A DNA stretch of 64,000 nt from Luscinia megarhynchos. Lineage: Eukaryota; Chordata; Aves; Passeriformes; Turdidae. Positions 25,491 through 37,400 of this stretch are shown here, piece after piece. A program made the translations under genes and the position numbers. Within the stretch, counting starts at the first letter, position 1; each line of letters starts with the position of its first letter. The stretch lies in contig JAPFBE010000003.1 in the NCBI GenBank assembly GCA_034336665.1, positions 34,570,360 through 34,634,359 of the forward strand. Reading direction: 5' to 3'. The notes below the pieces were generated by a model. It was not told where the DNA came from. It ran no database searches and saw nothing but the letters and a program-made list of their open reading frames with translations.

Positions 25491-28400
25491 TGAGTACCTC
25501 ACCGCAGCCCCCTGCCCCGCCGGGCTCACCGCAGCCCCCTGCCCTGCCGGGCTCACTGCAGCCCCCTGCCCCGCCGGGCTCTGTGCAGCCCCCTGCCCCG
25601 CCGGGCCCTGTGCAGCCCCCTGCCCCGCCGGGCTCCGCGCAGCCCCCTGCCCTGCCGGGGCCCTGTGCAGCCCCTGCCCCGCCGGGCCCTGTGCAGCCCC
25701 CTGTCCTGCCGGGCCCTGTGCAGCCCCCTGCCCCGCCGGGCTCCGCGCAGCCCCCTGTCCTGCCGGGCTCCGCGCAGCCCCTGTCCTGCCGGGCCCTGTG
25801 CAGCCCCCCTGCCCCGCCGGGCCCTGTGCAGCCCCCTGCCCCGCCGGGCTCCGTGCAGCCCCCTGCCCCGCCGGGCTCCGCGCAGCCCCCTGCCCTGCCG
25901 GGCTCCGCAGCCCCCTGCCCCGCCGGGCTCACCGCAGCCCCCTGCCCCGCCGGGCTCCCTGTGCAGCCCCCTGCCCCGCCGGGCTCACCGCAGCCCCCTG
26001 CCCCGCCGGGCTCCGCGCAGCCCCCTGCCCCGCCGGGCTCCGCGCAGCCCCCTGCCCTGCCGGGCCCTGTGCAGCCCCCTGCCCCTGCCGGGCTCCTGTG
26101 CAGCCCCCTGCCCTGCCGGGCCCTGTGCAGCCCCCTGTCCTGCCGGGCCCTGTGCAGCCCCCTGCCCCGCCGGGCTCCGTGCAGCCCCCTGCCCCGCCGG
26201 GCTCCGTGCAGCCCCCTGCCCCGCCGGGCCCTGTGCAGCCCCCCTGCCCTGCCGGGCTCCTGTGCAGCCCCCTGCCCCGCCGGGCTCCGCGCAGCCCCCT
26301 GCCCCGCCGGGCTCCGCGCAGCCCCCTGCCCCGCCGGGCTCCGCGCAGCCCCCTGCCCCGCCGGGCTCACCGCAGCCCCTGCCCCGCCGGGCTCACCGCA
26401 GCCCCCTGCCCCGCCGGGCCCTGTGCAGCCCCTGCCCCGCCGGGCCCTGTGCAGCCCCCTGCCCCGCCGGGCTCCGTGCAGCCCCTGCCCCGCCGGGCTC
26501 ACCGCAGCCCCCCTGCCCCGCCGGGCTCACCGCAGCCCCCTGCCCTGCCGGGCCCTGTGCAGCCCCCCTGCCCCGCCGGGCTCACCGCCGCCCCCTGCCC
26601 TGCCGGGCTCTGTGCAGCCCCCTGCCCTGCCGGGCTCACCGCAGCCCCCTGCCCTGCCGGGCCCTGTGCAGCCCCCTGCCCCGCCGGGCTCACCGCAGCC
26701 CCCTGCCCCGCCGGGCCCACCGCAGCCCCCTGCCCTGCCGGGCTCACCGCAGCCCCCTGCCCCGCCGGGCTCACCGCAGCCCCCTGCCCTGCCGGGCTCC
26801 GTGCAGCCCCCTGCCCCGCCGGGCTCACCGGGCTGTCGGGGACCATCGACCCCTCTTTGCCCTTCTCACACCCCAGTGCGGGCGGCTTTCTTATCAGCAG
26901 AGTGCTGTGCTGTAGTGAGCGGCTCCAGAGGAGGATTTTAGCTGTCTGGGTGATGGGGTGGAATAGGTGAACTCATTTATATGTCCTGCTTGCACGCACA
27001 GCTTGGCCTGCTTAGGTCTCTGTGTGCTTTCGCCAGGGTGCCTGGCTGGGGCTGGCTATCTCAGTCTAAAGCAGATTCAGAAAAACCTTTCCATGCCCCT
27101 TCTTACACAGCAGTGGTCTTGGTCTTAAACACTTATCCTTGGTTTTAGGGTGACCACACGGTGTAGGTGACGGTGCTGTTCTGCTTCTTGAACATATTCA
27201 ACTTTTTTTTCCTTTTTTCTTGCTTTGGAGAGCAGCAGCTCCCACGAATCTTGGTTTATTAAACCATTTGAAGGGTGTCGGTCATCAGGACTGGTGGATG
27301 CCGAGTTTGAATTCATGTATGTGGCACTTCAGCACTGGGAATTTGCAGAAAGTGAATCTGCAAATGAAAGGATTAGAGCATTGTGGTTTTGTTTGGTTTA
27401 GGTTTTTTTTTTTTTTTTTTTAACATAACTTGATATGTACCATAAAGTTCCCTGTGCTGCCTCTGGATTGCTTAAGCGATTATTTCTAATAATTACTACC
27501 AATTCTTATTTTCAAACTGGTGTATTAGTCTTATGGGACTAGTTTTGGGTTTTATGCTTCTTTGCATCTTATGATATTGTTGTGTTTGAGTTTTCATGAG
27601 GATCATTTACCATCTGTTGAATAACAACATTGCAGAGTCTTGAAGCAGAATAGAAGAGTTTTTAGCTGAAAGACACATAAGAACTGTAATCAAGTGCTCT
27701 TCCAACACAACAACAGTAATCCTGCCTACTAAAATTCAATATTGTTTTAATAAAAGATAAGAGAAAATCTGGTTTTGGATGAGGCAGAACTTCATTAGAC
27801 CAAGAGAAAGAAATACTGTATGCCCTTGAATCTCAATTTAAATTCTGTTATGAAACAGTCTGTGTAAAGTGTTTGCTGTTTATCTTCATTAGCAACATCA
27901 ATGTTTCTACTATTGGACCTAAGGAAGCAGGGGAATTAAAACTGCCAGCTGTCTCATTTGTCTGCTAGGGCAAGAACTGTCTCTTTGCTGGAAACTTGTA
28001 TAACAGTCTTTGATAAGGGTCTGACTGAGGTTATTGTCTGACACCATTGTTCATTTTATCTGCTTATAACAAATTACTTCTTATACGGTTGTGGGTGTCA
28101 GGAGGAGCAGAGCTTTCTGTTCCAGGGTAGGGTTGTGCTAGGCCAGAGAAGTGAGAAGCCAACAGCTTGTGTTCTCTTTTTGGTAGTCTAACACACCTTC
28201 ATGGGGTGCTTCTGGGGGAAGAGCCACAGAGTCCTTCGTGTGGGAGAGGCAGTAACAGAACTGTCAGGAAATGTGCTGTGATTGGAGCTGTGTCACTGTC
28301 ACTTGGGATTTCAGAGAGCTGCTTTGGATCAGTGGGTGCAGGTCGAGGCTGCAGCCTGCTGGTCCTGCAGATCGTCCCTGGAGTAGGAGGGGGGAGGTGA

Positions 28401-31400
28401 CTAAAGAGCAACAGATGGTGTCAGGGGCGAATTTAAGAAAACAGTTGTACAATGTTGGTTAGTATGAATGGCAGGCACTGGGGATCTAACCAGCCTGTTA
28501 GAGGCTTTTAGCTGTTGATTTATCTGTTCTTATTTTTATGCATAAGATGACAATGTGTTACTTGGAATGTTCTTACAGAAAAACCACAATATAGGAGTGT
28601 CTGGTCTCCTATTGCCATTTTGCAGTGGGCAGCTTGGCAAATTTGAATTGTTCTTTAGAGCTACAGCTGGGCTACATTTATCCTTCCTCTGTCTATCAGA
28701 AGAAATAGAAAAATATTATTTAAAAGCTGCGTCTAATGGATTATAAAAAAAACCTCCCTACCTTACTTAAACTTGTCTTGAAGGTGCACTTGGGTCACTC
28801 AGAGCTGCTAAATATCAGTCACTCCTGATTTTCAAAATGGACACCTGGTGTTTTTTAACTCTTTTTCTCTTTGAACATGAAAGTGAGCACCACCCAGTCT
28901 GTTTGCCCTGTTTGTATTCTAAATAAAGCTTTTAGGTGCCCTGGAATTAGTTTTCATGCCTGTAAAAGAATTTTGCCTCTAGCAATATCAGAGGTACTAC
29001 TTCTATGAGTAAGTAGCATAAAAAGTTTGTGTTCTTGGCTAAAAAAGCTGTAGAAGTTCCACATAAGATCATCCTGACTGTTATGATCCACATTACTCTT
29101 GCTGTCTTTTCTCTGTAGCTGCAGAGCAGGTTCTAGAATAACTCAAGTTAATTCCTGAAGATCCTTGTTTTGTTCTAAGAAAATATTGTTAGGTAATAAA
29201 TCTGAGGAGCCACTACTGATGATAATGATTTCTTAATTTTAATCATCATGTGCTTTATGGTAATCCAGACAAGAGAAATGAGCAGAATTGTAAATTTATA
29301 TGACAGGGTTTTAACAGGATTCTAATAATACACTTTCTTTTCTTATAGTTCTCTGATAGCCAGTGGTATTGTATTAGCCATAAGGATCCACAACTTGAAA
29401 ACAATTTTCTTGAAAACTTAATACCCTTAAGAGTAGGTAGGTGTAGTAGTAGTAGGTGTTGTCCATAAAAAATCATATCTCATTCAGCACAAAGAATTAA
29501 AGTTATGCTTAATGGTCTCCTTGACACTTAAAAAAACAAAAAAAAAAAAAAGAAAAAAACAACAGTTGCAATGAATTTAAATATCAACATTTCTGTTTTT
29601 CAAACTTAAAGAAGGTTAGCTCTTTTAAAGTCAGTGAGTGAAACTGTGTACAGTAGATTTAATGTGCTGTCCTTGATTTCAGCTAAATAGAAACTTTCAG
29701 GTAAACCATTTACTCCCAAATATACATATGAAAACCTGATCCTTGCTTTCAGTTATAAAAATAAGATGTTTACTTATAGGCTGTATTCCAAAGAATTTTA
29801 GAAACAAGGCAAGTCAAATAGCATTTCTTTCCTGAAAGTAAGGATTAGATGAAAGAAAAAGTCATGATAAAATATTTTTATTTTAAACCCCCTGTGGATC
29901 CTTAATGAATTAGTGATGCCCCTGTATGATTTCAAAATCAGTAGGATTTGCTTCTCTCTTTACACCAGAAGTATTTTGATGTTAAATATTTTCAGTCAAT
30001 AGTGTGATTATCTATATAATAATCTCTATGATGATTCACGATATTAAGAAAATCATAACATGTATCCCACAACTGATTGTCAAAACAGACACCTGTTTTC
30101 TGTTCTTTGTGAGGTATCAGCAAGAGTTTCTTAGAAGCAGCAGTTGTTTGGCAATTTGCTTCCTTGTGTTTATGACCATAGGGGTACAGGGCATGAAAGC
30201 ATTTGGAGGATGTGGTAATTCTCCATACCAGATTGCTGAACCATTTAATGAGTAGTTTGTGTATTTTTCTATCTATTATTTAAGTAAAGATTCAGCTTCT
30301 GTAGCCAAGAGAATTTGCAGAAGCTATGTGAAGACTGTGTTAAGTTTTGTGGTTGCTGTTTAAAACAGTATTTTATATTTGGAACTCCCACTCATTTCAC
30401 AATTTGGTTTTTATATTAACCTAACTTCCACATTTCTATTTGAAACTCCCACTCATTTCACAATTTTGTTTTTATATTAACCTAACTCCCACATTCCTCT
30501 CAGTAGTTGTTTTATTACCTTTCTTTGGCTGAAGATACTTGTTGCCTAACACAAAACTGCTTTGCTTTCCTGACTTTTTGCATCTTTTCAGAGTAATTTT
30601 ATTGCTGAAGTAGCCTGCAGTGGTTTTCTGGTTTACACTGATTTTTAGAGATGCTTATATTTATTCCTTTATTCTTCTGGAAAACTGCAGTGGGAACCGT
30701 TTACTTCACGTCTGTCATTTTAATGCAACTCCTTATTCATTGATTTCTGGAACACTCACAACTTGCTTGAGCTGTTATTATAATGGGAGATTTGAAAGTT
30801 CAATTCTTCATTTGCTTTGTCTGGAAATTGTGATTGGAAATGTTACTGGAGTTTGCTCAGCTGTGGGTTATGCAAACTGGTTTAAGTTTGGATGGATGGT
30901 TCTGGTTTTTTTGGCCAAGTTTGACACTTACTGGAATTCTCCTAAGGTGCAGGGATGTGTGGCAATGTCAGCAAGTAATGTCAGTAAGGTATGTGTGCTT
31001 GAGATGAAGCTGGCTGGCTGGACATGAGTGAAAGAGGGCAAAAAGTAGGGGGGAAAGGCAGCACACCAGCGGGCCTGTGTTTTGCTCTGGATTTGGAGGA
31101 TGTGAAAAATAAAAATACTTAACATCTGTTAGCTAATCATGGGCATCAGCCATACTTTACTGCATACCTTGATGACAGTTAGGGGTTAGAACTCATTAAT
31201 TTTGGCAGCCTCTGGCTGAAGCAGCAGTGAGGTCATTTGTTGAGTTTTTTGCAACTAGTTCTTGTGAGATTCTTTCCCAGTGTTTCTCACAGACCCTGGA
31301 AACTGTATGACAGGTTGTTTATGTTGGTATTGTTTGGTTGTTTTAATTTATTTAATGAAATTGCCTATCCCTTAAATACCATGGTGGTTCTAAACAAGTA

Positions 31401-34400
31401 TTTCAACACAAGTGTTTAAAGAAGTTCTGTAGAGCTCAGTGGAATTTCCTTCATCTGTTTGACCTGCTCATCTTGTTCTGGTTGATTTTGCAGCCTAGAG
31501 GGTATCATCCTTCTGCTCCAAGGAGGCTGTTCACCTTGCAGAGTTCAGGTTCTCCCCAGGAGAGCTCTGGTAGTGGTGGTTCTGTCACAGGGCAGAGCTG
31601 AAAAAGCAGCCCCTTGTGCCACTGGCCTGGTGTCTCTGCAAAATACACTTTCTCCTGTTGTGCAGGAGTGTAGGTTGCTTTCTTTATTATTGTAACTTGT
31701 TTTCTCATGTGTTTCCTGGCAATAAGGAACACTCCTAAATTCCCTGGAGTTACTTGAGGTAGGGATTATCAGCTTCTGGGAGCTGTACTGATGTAGGTAG
31801 GAATTTTGCTGCACCTGTTCAGCCAGCACCAGGTACCCCACTGCAAAGAGAGCAGAGCAAAAATAAGGTTGGGTTGATTTAATGGCATTATGGAGAGAAG
31901 ATTTCTGGCTAATACTCAATATTCTGTTCTTTTCCTTAGCTTTCAGCACTGTATAAACAAGAACATTTTCCTTATCCATTGTATGTTCATTAAATATAAA
32001 ACCTAAATATGTACAGAACAGCTTTTTTGATTGACGTGTGTTTAGGCAATAAGACCTAGGGAATTATCTGTCTAAGGGTAGTGCAAAAGTTTCATACCTG
32101 CTATTGAGTAAATCAGGCAAACAAAAATAGTAAAAAACCAGAAACATACATTCTGCACTCACATTCACTGGATTTTCTATTCAGTTGTGACTTTTGGGGG
32201 GAGACTGTGAGAGAAAAGACCTCATCACAGGAAATGCAGGTTGTTATAAGCCCCAGATTGTTGTTTATCTTGAAGAGGAGGGAGCCTGCTAAAAGGGCTT
32301 ACATTAAAGCTGTGAAGTGACTCCTGAATATTTTTTTGCAGTAACAGATCAAGCCTTTGTGACCCTTGCTACTGATGATGTGTACTGTCAAGGCGCTCTC
32401 GTTCTCGGACAGTCATTGAGGAATCATAGGACATCCAGAAAACTGGCAGTTCTAATTACTCCAGAGGTTTCCAGTGGGATGAGGTAAGTATTAATGTACA
32501 TTTGGAGATTTAACAATGGAAGAATAAGCAAGAGCATGCAAGATTTTAATAGGTTTCTGTGGATTTCACAGCATTATTCCTAGAACTTCCCTCCTGGCTA
32601 GTGATTTCTAAGAGGAGTCTCGAACAACATCCATTATAAGCTCTTAAGCCTACTAAGAATTCCCTTGCAGAAGTAGAGCTTGTGGCTGGAATGTGTCTTG
32701 TAAGTGAGAACTTAAGCTGAAAATTTGTACCTAAGGTTATAATGTCTTGCACCACTGTTGCTTTTCTCCCAATTTTTTTCTTAGTGTGAGGTACATACCC
32801 ACCTGTGACATCAGAACCCTTCATAAACCTAAGGGCCCAGTTTCACATGAATAATATTCTTAAAATATTGGTGCACAGCTATCATGATAAGAAATTAGTT
32901 TCTTTTTGCTGTTTTTATATAAACAATTTGCAATTTGTGTTGTGATTCTACAGGCACTGCAGAACAGCATTTACAGAAATCTTATTAAGTCTGAACTCAA
33001 GCCCTGCTGTTTGGAGGACTGTGACACTCATTAAAAGGCACATGCCATAGCAACTTAAACTCTTAGTTGTGCTATGTCTTAAGAAGTGTGCAGGCTCCTG
33101 TTTTCTGTATGCTATGTGAATGTATTTGCAATGCATCTGGCTCAAGAAATAAATTTTCACATCGTTGCTGAATGACTGGATGCACAAAAATCTGTTTTTA
33201 CAGACTTTTGAAGTATAGACATTGTCAGGACACTGTAACCTTCCCGAGGGAATACTGTATCCATTTGATGCATGGGTTGATACTAAATCTATAATTCTTT
33301 TCATGCCTGTTCAGTGGGAAACGAAGCATTTATAATATGTATTTTAAATCAAGGATAACATTAAAAAAAAAGGAAGTAGATCATGGAAATAAACCTCTAA
33401 TAATCTGTACTTTACTTAGTTCTTTGCCTGTTAATTCCTCTTCCTTGAAGATCAACAGGCAAAAGCTAATGACCCTGAAATCTAGATTTCAAACAGGACA
33501 GGTTTTCTTTTTCTATGTTTATGAGACATTGAGGACTTTGATTATAAGAGTGTAATAAAGGTAAATAAGCTGTGTTTTAAAGACTTTTTTCCTTTTGAAG
33601 GAAAATTACCTACGGAATTTGCAGAAAATACATGCATAGAAAAAAATGTTTAGCTAAAAGTCTCATTTGAGATGCTACATAGTAGTGAGGAACATGGTGA
33701 TCAGGTATATATCCACCATATAGAAGGTGCAGTTTTGAAGCAGTGTTCACTTGGGCACAGTAGGTACAGATGAGTTTGGTGGCAGTGCATGTCTCATCCT
33801 GTAAAACGCAAAGGGAACACAGTATGGTGCTGCTCTTTGGAATCAATTGTGCAGGGTGGAAGCTGCTTTAATTTCTGTTGGTGTTTCTGTAGGAGAGAAG
33901 TGACTGAAATAAGGGTTGTTTTTTTCTTCAAACTGCAGCTCCCACTTTTGAGATGTGGAAGGGCCAGTGTTTTATGGCCTAACTGAGAGCTGCCTCTGAG
34001 TAGGCTGTTTGCAAAGACTTTTCACTTCTGACATCTTACTCTGACCATCCAGTCTAGCTTTGGTTATTGTCATAATTAATGTCATGCTGTGTGTCACTGT
34101 TTTCACGCCTGGGGTGAGCTCTGATGAACTTGTCTGAATTCCCTTCTTCCTCTCCACGGCTCGCTCTGGCAGGTCAGTCCTCAGCAGAGTATTCGATGAA
34201 GTGATCGAGGTGGACGTGCTGGACAGCGCTGACTCAGTCCATTTGGCTCTGATGCAGAGGCCAGAGCTGGGTGTAACCTTCACCAAGCTTCGTTGTTGGA
34301 CTCTCACTCATTACAGCAAATGTGTCTTCATGGATGCAGACACTTTGGTGAGTGGAGTGGGAGCCATGGAAACGTTCGTGTCGGTCTCTGATTGAGGGAT

Positions 34401-37400
34401 GCCTCCTTGCCAGGCAGCCTACTGGCCTGTGAAGTGACCAGATTTGCTGGCAGTCACAAGTTGCAGGAGCTCCATCCTGGCACGTTTGAGCAATTCTCAC
34501 AGTTGTGCTGGCTGCATAAAAATAAATTCAGTCTGGAAAGTAGCCTCAGGACTGTCCCCAAAAGAGATCACAGACTCACTCTATGCATTAGGTCTTCTGA
34601 CAGAAGTTTAAAATAGATCTCTCTCACATATTTTTGCTTGGAATTATTCTGGTCAGGAAGGCAGGATGGTTTTAGAATAGAAAAAAAGATCCCAGACATT
34701 AATTTATTATTCTTAAAAGTTTTTAAATATATAGAGTTAAAAATGGTCATAATTTTGGCAAGGAAAATCATGTCAGCCTTCCCTTGTACTTTCATGGCAT
34801 GCTCTGAAAGACTGGGATGCATTCTAATTTAATAAGATTGTATTTGAATTAGAAATCAAATTAAATTATTCTTCTTGAGGAGGAAGGCTTATAATCTCTT
34901 GTTTTACATTAACATTAAAGGAGGAAGTCAAATTTTTGTCTGTTTTAAAAATTCAATTAATAATTTTACTTCTAAAAAATTTTCTTCTGGCTTTCACAGT
35001 GGCTCAGTTGTAGGCGGGGTCCTGATTCTCAGTGACTGCACAGCTGTCTTACACAAACTTTATCTGTGCCTTAACCTGATTGATTTTCCCACTTCCTTGT
35101 GAAGCTTAAATGAAAACAGAAAAGCAAATATCTGAACTTAAGTTGCATTAGAAAACTGGCAGCAAGTTTTTCTACTACCCTTTAGTCAGTCCGTTACTTA
35201 CTAAAATTATTTAGATTCCCAATTTTCATGCAGTTCTTTTGTAGTTATCTGTTGTAATGGACTATGGAAAGGGGAGTTAAGAAAGAAGAAAATTGTGTGT
35301 TTTCATGGTATAATATTTACAGGAATATTTACCTTGAATGGTCTCCAAGGTTCATGAAATAATTTCACAGGCTTTGCATTTTATCAGAGAAATCATGGAG
35401 AATCACAATTAATATTGCCTCGTATTAAAAATAGAGTTTTACAATGGCTTTTATGCTGTGTAAGCCAAATTATCAATTTACTCTATTGGTACCAATTTGA
35501 CAATGCTCATTCCAGACAAACACTAACATTTTTTTCTCTTTTCCTACCCTCCCTAAGGTGCTTTGCAATGTTGATGAGCTCTTTGATCGAGAAGAGTTTT
35601 CAGCAGCTCCTGATTCTGGCTGGCCTGACTGCTTCAACAGTGGCGTGTTTGTGTTCCGACCCTCCTTGAAGACCTACAGGCTGCTGCTCCAGTTTGCTGC
35701 TGAGCATGGCAGCTTTGATGGTGAGGGGCAGGGCACAAGGAATGAAGTGCAAGGCAGTTTCCATGCTGTCAGGCAGAAAAGAGGAAGGCAGGAGTTCTGT
35801 GGGCTTTATCTAAGAATTCAAGGTGCAGAACTTTGCCTCTTAGACTGTATTTAAGACCCACTGGCTTACTCTGGGCTGTGCTTCCCAGAAAAGGGCAGTG
35901 AAGGGACATTGTGTCTGAATCTTGCTCAGTAAGTTTTAATTTTGCTGTCTGGCTTAGAAAGAGGAATTCAGCTGATCTTCAGTCTTCTGCTTGGAGGGAG
36001 ACTAAACACTGCTCTTTTTTTCTTATATTACAATAGGACTTCATTTACACTGAGCTTGCTTCGGAGTGAATCAGGTATTATTCACTTGCACATGTTCATA
36101 TGTCATATTTTCAAGTCCAATTTGGAGTCCCATGAACACACCAATCTCAGTCCCCCGTGTCACTCCCATCCTTGGATGTGACAATTTTGATACAAATTTG
36201 AGTGCACACTCAAATTGTTATGGTAATGCTGTTTTGTGTGTTCTTTAGGAGGCGATCAAGGCTTGTTGAACAGCTTCTTCAGCAACTGGGCAACAGCAGA
36301 TATTGGCAAACACTTGCCTTTCCTCTATAACTTAAGCAGCAGCTCTGTATACACCTATGTTCCTGCTTTCAATCAGTAAGTAATTTTACTTGTGTAAACC
36401 TCTGTAGTTTGTTAATGAACATCCTTTTGTCAGAGAGTAGTAATGGCATATTCTGTTTATTATGAATTACAGTATCACAAATGATCTTATGTAGACACCA
36501 TGCAATAGAAGCTTGAATTTAATGTGAATGTCTGGAAACAGGAAGAGTCCCAGAGTTGGCTACACTGTCTTTTATGTTCTTTCAAAGAAGCTGCTTTCAT
36601 TTTTGACAAAATGTAATTACTTTGGCATTAGATTCTGACAGGTTTACTTTTTAACTTGTTCCTTGGTTCTCAAGTAATTTCTTGGAGAAACGGTTGGCAT
36701 TGCTTAATTTTTTTTTTGAGCCATTCCTTCTATGAAATTAAATTTGTGCTACTAATTATATGATTCCAGACAATGCAGTTGAGAAACTTCTCTGGTAAAA
36801 AGCAAGTTGGATTTAGGGTGTCATGAATTTCTGTTCCAGTTGCACAACACACTCTTATTGGAAGATGAACTTAGGCCAGTGTACTTAATTAGTAGGTTTT
36901 AATATGAAATCAGTAATACCCAATTTTGGCAATTAAATATTTGAAGTGATATGTATTTGTGAATAGAGCATGAAGGAGGACTGGAAGGAAATAGTGCTGC
37001 ATGAGCCTGTCAGTTTCCTTCATGAGCTTTTCTACTAGAATCAGCATCTGGAAGCAAATGGCAATGCAACTTTTTGTTTTCTGTATGTTAAATAAGGCGA
37101 ATTAAACCAGGAAGATGGAAACAAAATATTAATATATATAATCTCAAATGTGCTGCTGTTCCAAAATTTTAAATTACCTCACCTGTAAGCTTGTTTCTTC
37201 TAGGAATTTATATAAGCTAAAAAATATTTTTTGTATAGACCTGTATCTTTGATCTCTGCAGTTTTGGTAGAGATGCCAAAGTTGTTCACTTCTTGGGAGC
37301 AACAAAGCCCTGGAACTACAAATACAACCTTCAAACAAAGAGAGTTATGCAGGATGACACCACTGCTGAATCTTTTAATCAACTGTCATTTCTTGCCCTC

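Noticed and set aside
24848..25556. 170-210 codon frames through the CpG island on both strands
   Set aside because: High GC content removes stop codons. The frames overlap in several registers and have no domain; the true coding start is the short ATG TCC G exon.
25498..26830. CRISPR array or regulated satellite RNA
   Set aside because: Units are directly adjacent with no unique spacers, and the context is a vertebrate gene intron. It is a minisatellite.
25381..26970. Very long proline/alanine/glycine-rich open frames on both strands
   Set aside because: Produced by a stop-free tandem repeat whose unit is a multiple of three. Frames overlap each other and no conserved domain is present.
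30620..31027. 135-codon plus-strand frame in GYG2 intron 1
   Set aside because: No domain recognised and no coherent exon structure. Best treated as a chance frame.
31545..31979. 144-codon minus-strand frame in GYG2 intron 1
   Set aside because: No motif or repeat identity I can name. Retained only as a chance frame.
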